From Pusillimonas sp. UBA3987 (GTDB lineage Bacteria; Pseudomonadota; Gammaproteobacteria; Burkholderiales; Burkholderiaceae_B), in the NCBI GenBank assembly GCA_002384935.1, contig DGCD01000005.1, forward strand, positions 1 through 35,743: a stretch of 35,743 nt of DNA. The letters are read 5' to 3'. The translations under genes were made by a program, and so were the position numbers. Shown one piece after another: positions 16,117 to 24,757 of the stretch; position 1 is the first letter of the stretch, and each line of letters begins with the position of its first letter. Below the pieces are notes generated by a model that made no database searches, was not told the origin of the DNA, and was given only the letters and a program-made list of their open reading frames with translations.

Positions 16117-17535
16117 ATGAGCAACGGTACCATCGTTCAGTGCATCGGCGCCGTGGTGGATATTCAGTTCCCCCGCGACAGCATTCCTCACATTTACGAC
16201 GCTCTCAAACTGGCTGACGACAGCTCCAAGTTTGCCGAGATCGGTCTAACCTTTGAAGTTCAACAGCAGTTGGGCGACGGCGTGGTTCGCACCATCGCCA
16301 TGGGTTCTTCCGACGGTCTTCGTCGTGGCATGGCCGTAGCCAACACCGGCGCACCCATCTCCGTGCCTGTCGGCAAGGCGACACTGGGACGCATTATGGA
16401 CGTTCTGGGCCGCCCTATCGACGAGCGTGGTCCAATTGAAGCGGAAGAAACCCGTGGTATTCATCAGGACGCACCCAAGTTCGACGAATTGTCTCCCTCG
16501 GTTGAATTGCTTGAAACCGGTATTAAGGTGATTGACCTTGTGTGCCCCTTTGCCAAAGGCGGTAAGGTCGGCCTGTTCGGTGGTGCCGGTGTGGGCAAAA
16601 CCGTTAACATGCTTGAGCTGATCAACAACATTGCCAAAGCGCACAGCGGCTTGTCGGTGTTTGCAGGTGTCGGTGAGCGTACTCGCGAAGGTAACGACTT
16701 CTACCACGAAATGGCTGACGCCGGCGTTATCCAGATGGAAAACCTGCCTGAGTCGAAAGTAGCCATGGTGTTCGGTCAGATGAATGAGCCTCCCGGCAAC
16801 CGTCTGCGTGTGGCGCTGTCGGGCTTGACCATGGCCGAGAAATTCCGTGATGAAGGCCGTGACATTCTTTTCTTCGTTGACAACATTTACCGCTATACGC
16901 TGGCTGGTACCGAGGTGTCTGCGTTGCTGGGTCGCATGCCTTCAGCAGTGGGTTACCAGCCTACGCTGGCTGAAGAAATGGGTAAGCTGCAAGAACGTAT
17001 TACATCCACAAAGACCGGCTCGATTACGTCGATCCAGGCGGTTTACGTTCCTGCGGATGACTTGACCGATCCGTCTCCTGCCACGACCTTCCTTCACTTG
17101 GACTCCACAGTGGTTTTGTCGCGTGATATTGCAGCCCTGGGTATTTACCCGGCGGTTGACCCGCTCGACTCCACTAGCCGTCAGCTCGACCCTCAGGTTG
17201 TGGGTGAAGAGCATTACGGTATTGCCCGCGGTGTTCAGCAAACGCTGCAACGCTATAAGGAATTGCGCGACATTATCGCGATTCTGGGTATGGACGAATT
17301 GTCGCCGGAAGACAAGCAGGCCGTGGCACGCGCACGTAAGATTCAGCGCTTCCTGTCGCAGCCGTTCCACGTTGCAGAAGTGTTTACGGGCTCTCCTGGC
17401 AAGTATGTTCCTTTGTCGGAAACCTTGCGCGGCTTTAAGATGATTGTTGAGGGCGAGTGCGACTCGTTGCCCGAGCAGGCCTTCTACATGGTCGGCTCCA
17501 TCGATGAAGCTTTCGAGAAAGCCAAAAATCTGTGA
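16117..17535 (+). CDS. atpD: ATP synthase F1 subunit beta
   Basis: Beta carries the catalytic sites. The 472-residue protein has Walker A GGAGVGKT (155-162) and the GERTREGNDFYHEM motif with the catalytic Glu. The DILFFVDNIYRYTLAGTEVSALLGRMPSAVGYQP region contains Walker B, and PAVDPLDSTSRQL is the ATP synthase alpha/beta signature. The NIYRYT variant (Tyr in place of the more usual Phe) is compatible with Burkholderiales sequences. It starts 45 bp after atpG and ends 12 bp before atpC. Confidence 0.98.
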   Translation: MSNGTIVQCIGAVVDIQFPRDSIPHIYDALKLADDSSKFAEIGLTFEVQQQLGDGVVRTIAMGSSDGLRRGMAVANTGAPISVPVGKATLGRIMDVLGRPIDERGPIEAEETRGIHQDAPKFDELSPSVELLETGIKVIDLVCPFAKGGKVGLFGGAGVGKTVNMLELINNIAKAHSGLSVFAGVGERTREGNDFYHEMADAGVIQMENLPESKVAMVFGQMNEPPGNRLRVALSGLTMAEKFRDEGRDILFFVDNIYRYTLAGTEVSALLGRMPSAVGYQPTLAEEMGKLQERITSTKTGSITSIQAVYVPADDLTDPSPATTFLHLDSTVVLSRDIAALGIYPAVDPLDSTSRQLDPQVVGEEHYGIARGVQQTLQRYKELRDIIAILGMDELSPEDKQAVARARKIQRFLSQPFHVAEVFTGSPGKYVPLSETLRGFKMIVEGECDSLPEQAFYMVGSIDEAFEKAKNL

Positions 17536-17547
17536 TAAGGGGTGGTT

Positions 17548-17979
17548 ATGTCCACACTACATGTTGATGTTGTCAGTGCAGAGGAATCGATCTTTTCCGG
17601 AGAGGCAAAGTTCGTGACACTGCCCGGCGAAGCCGGCGAACTGGGGATTCTTCCGGGGCATACGCCCCTGATTTCCCGCATTCGTCCGGGCACAGTCAAA
17701 ATTGTCCTGGCAGATGGAAGCGGTGAAACCAATGTGTTTGTTGCCGGTGGCATTCTTGAAGTTCAGCCTGGTGGCGTAACGGTATTGTCCGATACCGCGA
17801 TCCGCGCTGAAGATCTGGATGAAGCAAAGGCATTGGAAGCACGCAAGCGTGCCGAAGAGGCTTTGCGTAATGCCAAAGACAAGGAAGATATTGCGGTGGT
17901 AGAGGCCGAACTGGCAATGCTGGCAGCGCAACATGCTGCTGCGCAAAAGCTTGGCCGGATGCGTAATTCGCGTCATTAA
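17548..17979 (+). CDS. atpC: ATP synthase F1 subunit epsilon
   Basis: Epsilon sits on gamma and regulates ATP hydrolysis. The 143-residue product has the N-terminal beta sandwich (LHVDVVSAEESIFSGEAKFVTLPGEAGELGILPGHTPL, with the conserved LPG.G..GILPGH.P block) and a C-terminal helical hairpin rich in Ala, Glu and Lys. ATG 17548 follows AAGGGG by 5 nt; GTG 17542 is in frame. It is the last gene of the operon, and a terminator follows 43 bp downstream. Confidence 0.97.
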   Translation: MSTLHVDVVSAEESIFSGEAKFVTLPGEAGELGILPGHTPLISRIRPGTVKIVLADGSGETNVFVAGGILEVQPGGVTVLSDTAIRAEDLDEAKALEARKRAEEALRNAKDKEDIAVVEAELAMLAAQHAAAQKLGRMRNSRH

Positions 17980-18022
17980 GCCGCTCGATAGCCAACCCGT
18001 GTGTTAGGTATTTAGGTATTGC

Positions 18023-18053
18023 AAACGGCCCTTTGCGGGGCCGTTTTTCTTTT
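18023..18053 (+). terminator. Rho-independent terminator of the atp operon
   Basis: AAACGGCCC (18023-18031) and GGGCCGTTT (18038-18046) form a perfect 9-bp stem with a 6-nt loop, directly followed by TTCTTTT. It lies 43 bp after atpC. Confidence 0.92.
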
Positions 18054-18198
18054 GGGTGCTTGAGTGGGGTGATATCGGTCATACGACTTACGTAGTTTCC
18101 GATGGGTTATTTGTACGAATAGCCTAGGCTGATCAGCTTAATTATTATTTCTCTCGGAGGTACGACATTTCGTTGACCCATTTACCCACGAGGGCATT

Positions 18199-19011
18199 AT
18201 GAGAGAAAGAGTTGATTGCACATGGTTGCTTCCGGCAGATGACGATCACGCAAGGCAGGTCGCAGTTGCGCCAGGCAGTTACCTGGGGGGGCGACTGACA
18301 TTAAGTCATTTTCAGGTGTCTGCGGCAGCAAATTCCGTGTCGTCTGGCTTACCTTTGCCACCGCATCGTATTCTGGCCGACAATGCAATGGCTTTGCGTC
18401 GTTACGACGCTGTCCTGGTCAGTGTCAGTCCCGCCACACTGGCGTGGTCACGGCAGCTTCTGTCGGCCAGCAGGGGGTATGTGTTAACGCCCATCATCGC
18501 TGTTGTGTCAGACCTTAAGGCCGCTGCGCTGAATGATCTGTTCGCCTTGGGTGTCTCCGACGTCCTGCGTGCCCCGGTTTGTTTGGAAGAGCTACGTTTT
18601 CGTGTCCATTGCAGGGCACGTTCGTCATCTTCTTCCATGTTGGCTGAACCAGGAAAGCCGGGTTTTACCGTCGCCCCGATCGTCGTCTCTCCCGATGGTG
18701 TCAGCGAAGAGACGTTGTCTGATAGTATTCTGGGTCGAAGCGGTGCTGAACTTGACGCCTTTGCGGTGGCAGCCGCGGCGGCTCATGCGACATCGAAGCA
18801 GTCGTTTCGGGCCGCCAAAACCAAGATTATCGAGCGTTTCGAGAAGGCTTACATAAATGCCTCATTAATGCAGCATGGCGGCAATATCGCCATGGCGGCG
18901 CGTTGCTCCAAGAAGCATCGCAGGGCGTACTGGGCGTTAATGCGTAAATATAATATTGACGCCGGTCCTTATCGAAGCGGGCCGGGCCTTAACCCTTCTC
19001 CAGACGGGTAA
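18199..19011 (+). CDS. Fis-type DNA-binding protein with an atypical receiver-like N-terminus
   Basis: The 270-residue product ends in a Fis-type helix-turn-helix (about residues 205-255). It reads RAAKTKIIERFEKAYI, then LMQHGGNIAMAARCSKKHRRAYWALMRKYNI, the pattern of the DNA-binding domain in NtrC-like and small Fis-family response regulators. The N-terminal 140 residues have alternating hydrophobic strands (AVLVSVSP, VLTPIIAVVSD, GVSDVLRAPVCLEELRFRV) that resemble a receiver fold. However, the usual phospho-acceptor Asp context is missing, so it may be a pseudo-receiver. No ATPase domain is present. A GAGGG lies about 5 nt before ATG 18199. It is separated from the atp operon by a terminator and ends 29 bp before hemE, so it may be co-transcribed with hemE. 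Targets are unknown. Confidence 0.7.
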   Translation: MRERVDCTWLLPADDDHARQVAVAPGSYLGGRLTLSHFQVSAAANSVSSGLPLPPHRILADNAMALRRYDAVLVSVSPATLAWSRQLLSASRGYVLTPIIAVVSDLKAAALNDLFALGVSDVLRAPVCLEELRFRVHCRARSSSSSMLAEPGKPGFTVAPIVVSPDGVSEETLSDSILGRSGAELDAFAVAAAAAHATSKQSFRAAKTKIIERFEKAYINASLMQHGGNIAMAARCSKKHRRAYWALMRKYNIDAGPYRSGPGLNPSPDG

Positions 19012-19040
19012 AATAGCGGAATTATTTCCAGAGGATTGCT

Positions 19041-20111
19041 GTGTCTTTTCCAACTTTAAAGAACGACGTTTTTCTTCGGGCCTTAAAGCGTCAGCCCGTT
19101 CCATATACACCTATTTGGCTTATGCGCCAGGCAGGTCGTTATTTGCCTGAATATCGGGCAACGAGGGCCAAAGCTGGGTCTTTCCTCGGGCTGGCGCAAA
19201 ATCCTGAGTACGCGTGCGAAGTGACATTGCAACCGCTTGAGCGCTATGCATTCGATGCGTCCATTCTCTTTTCCGATATCCTGACCGTTCCCCATGCAAT
19301 GGGGCTGGGACTGCACTTCATTACAGGGGAAGGGCCCAAGTTTACGCATCCGGTTCGCGATGAGGCTGCAGTGGCAAAACTTGTCGTGCCCGATATGTCC
19401 GAGCTTCAGTATGTGTTTGATGCCGTTACGTTAATCCGTAAAGAGCTCGATGGGAAGGTTCCACTCATTGGCTTTGCCGGCAGTCCATGGACAGTTGCCT
19501 GTTATATGGTTGAGGGGCAGGGGTCGAAGGATTACCGCCTCATTAAAAGCATGCTGTATGGCCGTCCCGATCTTCTGCATCGCATTCTCGAAGTGAATGC
19601 GCAAGCCACGGCTAATTATTTGAATGGGCAAATTCAGGCAGGTGCCCAGGCGCTGATGATTTTTGACAGCTGGGGTGGCGTGTTGGCCGATGGCCTTTTC
19701 CAGACTTTTTCGATGGCCTATATTCGTAAAGTCATTGAGCAGTTGAACGTGGGCGAGGGAGACAACGCCGTTCCCGTTATTGTGTTTACAAAGGGCGGCG
19801 GCTTGTGGATCGAAGATATTGCCAAAATCGGCTGTAATGCGGTTGGTCTCGATTGGACAACCAATCTGGCTCGGGTACGCCGGCAGGTGAATGATCAGGT
19901 CGCACTGCAGGGTAACCTTGACCCGATGGCCTTGTTTGGCACTGAGTCATCCATTCGCACCGAGGCTCGTCGCGTTATTGATGATTTCGGTCCGGTTGGC
20001 AACGGCGGCCATGTGTTTAATCTGGGTCATGGTATTTCCCAGTTCACACCGCCGGAATCCGTATCGATTCTGGTTGACGAGGTTCATACATATAGTCGCA
20101 ACATGCGCTAG
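19041..20111 (+). CDS. hemE: Uroporphyrinogen decarboxylase
   Basis: HemE removes four carboxyl groups from uroporphyrinogen III to form coproporphyrinogen III in cytosolic haem synthesis. The 356-residue protein shows both family signatures, PIWLMRQAGRYLPEYR near the N-terminus and GFAGSPWTVACYMVEG mid-protein. The substrate-contacting DSWGG follows in LMIFDSWGGVLADGLF, and the C-terminus has GNGGHVFNLGHGI. Translation starts at GTG 19041, 5 nt after GAGGA. With hemA at 1234 it is the second haem gene in the window. Confidence 0.97.
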   Translation: MSFPTLKNDVFLRALKRQPVPYTPIWLMRQAGRYLPEYRATRAKAGSFLGLAQNPEYACEVTLQPLERYAFDASILFSDILTVPHAMGLGLHFITGEGPKFTHPVRDEAAVAKLVVPDMSELQYVFDAVTLIRKELDGKVPLIGFAGSPWTVACYMVEGQGSKDYRLIKSMLYGRPDLLHRILEVNAQATANYLNGQIQAGAQALMIFDSWGGVLADGLFQTFSMAYIRKVIEQLNVGEGDNAVPVIVFTKGGGLWIEDIAKIGCNAVGLDWTTNLARVRRQVNDQVALQGNLDPMALFGTESSIRTEARRVIDDFGPVGNGGHVFNLGHGISQFTPPESVSILVDEVHTYSRNMR

Positions 20112-20122
20112 TTTTGCGCGAT

Positions 20123-20158
20123 AAAACAAGGGTTTAACTTTTCCAGGCCCTTGTTTTT
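20123..20158 (+). terminator. Rho-independent terminator of hemE
   Basis: AAAACAAGGG (20123-20132) pairs with CCCTTGTTTT (20148-20157) around a 15-nt loop. The second arm ends in TTTTT. It starts 11 bp after the hemE stop. Confidence 0.8.
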
Positions 20159-20431
20159 CAACGAAGTTGTGCACAGTTTGTTCTGCATTGCATCAAATAA
20201 CTGCAAGGCTAAGTTACACTCTTGTTGTGTGTTATAAGACATTGTTTTTAAAAGAAAATATAAAAATAAATGTTTTTATTAAGGGAAAGTGCTAATCCCG
20301 TTTTTCAACGCAAAAAATTAGGTAATTAGGTTTTTTCCCCAAAGTTATCCACAACTTGCTTACGTAAAGTTGAATATGGCTTGAATACGTAATGCTGGAA
20401 TAACTCTTATGAAACTACTTTAACTTTTGGT
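20159..20431 (+). promoter_or_regulatory. AT-rich intergenic region upstream of priA with a consensus DnaA box
   Basis: This 273-bp gap holds no gene that I can support. It contains a strongly AT-rich stretch (about 20230-20280) and a perfect DnaA box, TTATCCACA, at 20345-20353, about 80 bp before the priA start. No second consensus box is seen, so it is more likely a regulatory or DnaA-titration site than an origin. The priA promoter must lie here, but I could not pick convincing -35 and -10 hexamers. Confidence 0.5.
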
Positions 20432-22564
20432 ATGCCTGCTCACCCCAAAAACTCTGACAAGCGCAGTATTGAGCAAGGGCAACCTGGCTTTGAGGGCCAT
20501 TCAAAGACATATTGGGTTGGCGTTGCGCTGGACGTTCCACTGGGTGACGGCGTGTTTGATTACCGTGCTTCGGAGCCGATCGAGCCGGGCGTGCGTGTGA
20601 TTGTCTCGTTCGGCCGTCGCAAAATGATCGGCGTAGTGGCATGTTCTTACGACAAGCCGCGAATCGAACCCGACCAGGTCCGGGAGATTGAGGAAGTGCT
20701 TTCCGACATCGAGCCGTTACCCGTCGATTGGCAACGCATGACTCGATTTGCAGCCGGTTATTACCAGCGACCGTTGGGTGAAGTTATGTTGCCCAGTTTG
20801 CCGGTGCCGCTTAGAAAAGTGAGCGCCTATCAGGGCAAGGCATCCAGGGGGGGGCCAGTGGCACGCATGAAAAAGCGGCGTGCCCCGCCGGCGGTTCCCG
20901 AGCTGGCTCCCGATCAAATTCCCACCTTGAACGCCGAGCAATCCGATGCCGTTGAGCAGATTGTGGCCAGCAAGTCGCACCAGACGTTTTTGCTGCATGG
21001 TGTCACAGGCAGTGGAAAAACCGAGGTGTATCTGCATAGTGCCTTGCATTATCTGGCGTTGGGCAAACAGATATTGTTCATGGTGCCTGAAATTAATCTA
21101 ACACCCCAGTTCGAGCAAGTGCTGCGTGCGCGCCTGATGCACCAGGGCGGGGAGGACGTACTTGCCGTACTACATAGCGGCTTGTCCGATGGGCAACGTT
21201 TACGGGAGTGGTTGCGCGTTAGTACCGGGCAGGCACGTGTTCTGCTTGGTACACGCTTGTCTGTTTTCACTCCTATGCCCGACCTGGGTTTGATTATTGT
21301 CGACGAGGAGCATGACGCATCGTATAAACAGCAAGATGGCTTGCGCTATTCTGCGCGCGATCTGGCTGTTTGGCGCGGGCATGATCAAGCCATACCGGTT
21401 GTGCTGGGTTCCGCTACGCCGTCGCTGGAGTCCTGGCATCATGCGCAAAAGGAACGCTATACGTGCCTGTCTCTGCGGCAACGCGCGCGTGAGGTAACTT
21501 TGCCTCATATTCGTTTGGTTGATACGCGGCGCCTTGAGTTGCAACAGGGGTTCTCGCCCCAGTTGCTCGAGGCGATGGAAAAGCGGTTGGCTGCGAAAGA
21601 GCAGGTACTGGTTTTTTTGAATCGCCGTGGTTATGCGCCTGTTCTGAGTTGCACGTCGTGCGGCTGGGTCAGTCAGTGCCCGCGATGCACGGCCTATACC
21701 ATCCTGCATCGCAGTGGCCCCGCAGCACGTCATCATCATTTGCAATGCCATCATTGTGGTTACCACGCGCGCGTGCCCGGCAAGTGTCCCGATTGCGGCG
21801 ATGCCGATCTTCGCCCTATGGGGCGAGGTACCCAGCGATTGGAAGAATATCTTGGGGAGTGCTTCCCTCAGGCGCGTATTGCGCGAATCGATGCCGACAG
21901 CACGCGGCTGAAAGGAAGTGCCCAGGCTCTTTTCGCCAAAGTGCATGCCGGAGAGGTTGATATCCTGGTGGGAACGCAAATGGTGGCCAAGGGACACGAC
22001 TTTGCGCGCCTGGGGCTGGTGGGGGTGCTGAATGCCGATACGATGTTGTTTGCGCAAGATTTCCGCGCGCCGGAGCGCCTGTTCGCACAACTGATGCAGG
22101 TTGCCGGCCGAGCGGGGCGGCATGTGGCAGGCGGTGAGGTGATTGTGCAAACAGATTATCCCGAGCAGGCGGTGTACCAGGCGCTGCTTCGTCATGATTA
22201 CACGGGTTTCGCACGTCATAGTTTGCAGGAGCGTGAGTCGGTTGGCTTGCCGCCATTTGCGTTTCAGGCGCTACTTACTGCAGAGGCTAAAACGATTGCC
22301 AATGCCCTTGGTTTTCTGGAGCAGGCCAAGGCGCTTGCCCAGAACGAGTTCTCAGCCTACATGGATATGGCCGTTACCTTTTATGATCCCGTTCCCTTGC
22401 GGGTCGTAAGGGTTGCGCATGTCGAGCGCGCGCAGCTGCTGGTTGAAAGCATCAGTCGACCGGTGCTGCAGGCGTTCCTGACGGCCTGGAACCCCCAACT
22501 GGCTCCCTTGGCCAGTCAGTTGCGTGTGCGTTGTACTTTGGAGGTTGACCCGCTGGAAATATAA
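20432..22564 (+). CDS. priA: Primosomal replication-restart helicase PriA
   Basis: PriA recognises abandoned replication forks, unwinds the lagging arm and recruits the replisome. The 710-residue protein has the N-terminal 3'-OH-binding domain (about 25-130). The superfamily 2 helicase core has Walker A GVTGSGKT (190-197) and DEEH at 291-294. The zinc module follows, with CTSCGWVSQCPRC and CHHCGYHARVPGKCPDC (eight cysteines), then helicase motifs V and VI (GTQMVAKGHDF, QVAGRAGR) and the C-terminal domain. The start at ATG 20432 has no good Shine-Dalgarno sequence. An extra 25 residues precede the usual N-terminus, so a slightly later start is possible. rep follows 63 bp downstream. Confidence 0.96.
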   Translation: MPAHPKNSDKRSIEQGQPGFEGHSKTYWVGVALDVPLGDGVFDYRASEPIEPGVRVIVSFGRRKMIGVVACSYDKPRIEPDQVREIEEVLSDIEPLPVDWQRMTRFAAGYYQRPLGEVMLPSLPVPLRKVSAYQGKASRGGPVARMKKRRAPPAVPELAPDQIPTLNAEQSDAVEQIVASKSHQTFLLHGVTGSGKTEVYLHSALHYLALGKQILFMVPEINLTPQFEQVLRARLMHQGGEDVLAVLHSGLSDGQRLREWLRVSTGQARVLLGTRLSVFTPMPDLGLIIVDEEHDASYKQQDGLRYSARDLAVWRGHDQAIPVVLGSATPSLESWHHAQKERYTCLSLRQRAREVTLPHIRLVDTRRLELQQGFSPQLLEAMEKRLAAKEQVLVFLNRRGYAPVLSCTSCGWVSQCPRCTAYTILHRSGPAARHHHLQCHHCGYHARVPGKCPDCGDADLRPMGRGTQRLEEYLGECFPQARIARIDADSTRLKGSAQALFAKVHAGEVDILVGTQMVAKGHDFARLGLVGVLNADTMLFAQDFRAPERLFAQLMQVAGRAGRHVAGGEVIVQTDYPEQAVYQALLRHDYTGFARHSLQERESVGLPPFAFQALLTAEAKTIANALGFLEQAKALAQNEFSAYMDMAVTFYDPVPLRVVRVAHVERAQLLVESISRPVLQAFLTAWNPQLAPLASQLRVRCTLEVDPLEI

Positions 22565-22627
22565 GTGGTGTTCGAGACGAAACGAATATAGCGAGGGGTA
22601 AATGTTGTTGTTGCTTGAAGGTGTCTT

Positions 22628-24679
22628 ATGTCGCTGAATATACCGGGCGACACATTACCGGCTGATTTGAATTCCGCGCAGCGTGAGGCTGTAAAGTATT
22701 TGAATGGTCCTTGCCTGGTACTGGCCGGGGCGGGTAGTGGCAAAACCCGGGTGATTACTCAGAAAATAGCTTATTTGCTTCGTGAATGCGGATATTCGGG
22801 CCGACATATTGTTGCGCTGACTTTCACAAACAAGGCGGCCAAGGAAATGAGTGAGCGTATCCGTAGTTTGGTCGATACAAGGCTGGCTCGCGGACTCACG
22901 GTGTGTACTTTTCACTCTCTTGGCGTGCGGTTTCTTCGGGAGGAAGCCGAACATATCAATTTGAAGCCACAGTTTTCCATTTTCGATGCAACGGATGCCC
23001 TGGCCATTATTCAGGAGTTGCTGGCAACGACCGACAAAGCGCGTTTACGCGCGGTTCAACAAACCATCTCCTTGTGGAAGAACGCGATGTTGGGGCCGGA
23101 TGAAGCGGCCCAACGGGCATTGTCACCCAGTGATGAAGAGGCAGCCAGGATTTACCGCAGTTACGAGGCAACGTTGAATGCGTATCAAGCGGTGGATTTT
23201 GATGACCTGGTCAGGCTGCCGGTTCGGCTGCTGGAAGAAAATGCAGTGGTACGGTTACGTTGGCAGAACCGCGTACAGTATTTGCTGGTTGATGAGTATC
23301 AGGACACCAACGAATGTCAGTATCGACTGGTTCAATTGCTGACCGGTGATCGTGCGCAGTTTACCGCTGTCGGAGACGACGATCAGGCAATTTATGCCTG
23401 GCGCGGTGCAACGGTTGAAAACCTGGCCAAGTTAACCACCGATTATGCGAATTTGAAGCTCATTAAACTGGAGCAGAACTATCGATCGGTTCAGCGCATT
23501 TTATCGGCCGCCAACAGTGTGATTAGCCACAACCCGAATTTGTTTAATAAGCGGCTCTGGTCTGAACATGGTGCCGGAGAGCCAATTGGGGTGAAGGCAA
23601 TGGACACCGACGAAGCCGAGGCAGAATGGGTTGGGTTAAGTATTTCGGGCCAACGGTTCGACCGACGTGTCGAGTGGCGGGACTTCGCTGTTTTATACCG
23701 TAGCAACCAACAGGCTCGCGTGCTTGAGCAAGCCTTGCGAAACTTGCGTATTCCTTACATCGTTTCCGGTGGACAAAGTTTTTTCGATAAAGCAGAAATT
23801 CGTGATGTATTGGCCTATTTGCGACTTTTGGTGAATGAGGCTGACGACCCTTCATTTATTCGTGCTGTCACGACGCCTCGTCGGGGAGTTGGACAGGGCA
23901 CGTTGAAAACGCTGGGGCAATTTGCGGCAACCCATGGCATTTCATTGTTCGAAGCTGTTTTTCAAATTGGGCTGACAGAACAACTGGCATCGCGTCAGCT
24001 GGAACCGTTGGTAACTTTCGGCGCATTCATTAATCGTGTTCAGGCGCGAGCGCAGAAAGAGGGGCCGGAGGCGAGCGCTGAAATTCTGGATGAACTGATC
24101 AGCGCAATTGGATACGAGCGCCACCTTTACGATACCCTTGAAGAACGGCAAGCTCAGGCGCGCTGGCAAAATGTACTGGATTTGATGGCCTGGCTGAAAC
24201 GCAAGGCTCAGGAAGATAGCCTTACTGTTATCGACCTGGTGCAACATATTGCCTTGGTCAGTATGCTGGAGCGTCACGACGAGGCCGACCCCGATGCGGT
24301 TAAACTGTCTACCTTGCACGCCTCAAAAGGGTTGGAGTATCCCCATGTGTTCCTTGTGGGTGTGGAAGAGGGGCTGTTGCCGCATATGGGGCGCGAAGAC
24401 GATGAGCATGTCCTGGCGGCAGATGCCCAAATGTTGGCCGCGCGTGTCCAGGAAGAGCGTCGTTTAATGTATGTGGGTATCACGCGGGCACAACGCACGC
24501 TAACGCTAAGCTGGTGCAAACGGCGGCGGCGGGCGCGTGAAGATGTCGTGCGGGAGCCTTCCCGATTTATTGGCGAGATGGGTTTGGGCTCGCCCTCCGA
24601 TGCGGCCCCTGACCCCCAGGCGAACTATTCGCCAAAAGAGAGGCTAAACGCTTTAAAGTCGCTTTTACAGAAAACCTGA
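22628..24679 (+). CDS. rep: ATP-dependent DNA helicase Rep
   Basis: This is a superfamily 1A 3'-5' helicase of 683 residues. Landmarks are the Q motif LNSAQREAV, Walker A GAGSGKT (34-40), ALTFTNKAAKEMSERI and CTFHSLGVRFLR. Walker B follows in LLVDEYQDTNECQY, with GDDDQAIYAWRGA, the LEQNYRS motif and STLHASKGLEY and VGITRAQRTL near the C-terminus. Length and the VDEYQDTN wording fit Rep better than UvrD. Rep removes proteins ahead of the fork and supports PriC/PriA-dependent restart, so its placement 63 bp after priA makes functional sense; the two probably share a transcript. Confidence 0.92.
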   Translation: MSLNIPGDTLPADLNSAQREAVKYLNGPCLVLAGAGSGKTRVITQKIAYLLRECGYSGRHIVALTFTNKAAKEMSERIRSLVDTRLARGLTVCTFHSLGVRFLREEAEHINLKPQFSIFDATDALAIIQELLATTDKARLRAVQQTISLWKNAMLGPDEAAQRALSPSDEEAARIYRSYEATLNAYQAVDFDDLVRLPVRLLEENAVVRLRWQNRVQYLLVDEYQDTNECQYRLVQLLTGDRAQFTAVGDDDQAIYAWRGATVENLAKLTTDYANLKLIKLEQNYRSVQRILSAANSVISHNPNLFNKRLWSEHGAGEPIGVKAMDTDEAEAEWVGLSISGQRFDRRVEWRDFAVLYRSNQQARVLEQALRNLRIPYIVSGGQSFFDKAEIRDVLAYLRLLVNEADDPSFIRAVTTPRRGVGQGTLKTLGQFAATHGISLFEAVFQIGLTEQLASRQLEPLVTFGAFINRVQARAQKEGPEASAEILDELISAIGYERHLYDTLEERQAQARWQNVLDLMAWLKRKAQEDSLTVIDLVQHIALVSMLERHDEADPDAVKLSTLHASKGLEYPHVFLVGVEEGLLPHMGREDDEHVLAADAQMLAARVQEERRLMYVGITRAQRTLTLSWCKRRRRAREDVVREPSRFIGEMGLGSPSDAAPDPQANYSPKERLNALKSLLQKT

Positions 24680-24757
24680 TTCGAGTCAGGCAAGGGAAAA
24701 TGTTTTATGTTTGCCCGGTGTTTTGGGCAGGCTTACTTATTGTGGAGTCGTGAAATC

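Noticed and set aside
20159..20431. Replication origin
   Set aside because: Only one consensus DnaA box is present and no dnaA, dnaN, rpmH or parAB genes are near.
21200..22219. 339-codon frame on the reverse strand inside priA
   Set aside because: It is fully antisense to the well-supported priA gene, has low-complexity Arg/Gln/His-rich composition and no recognisable domain.
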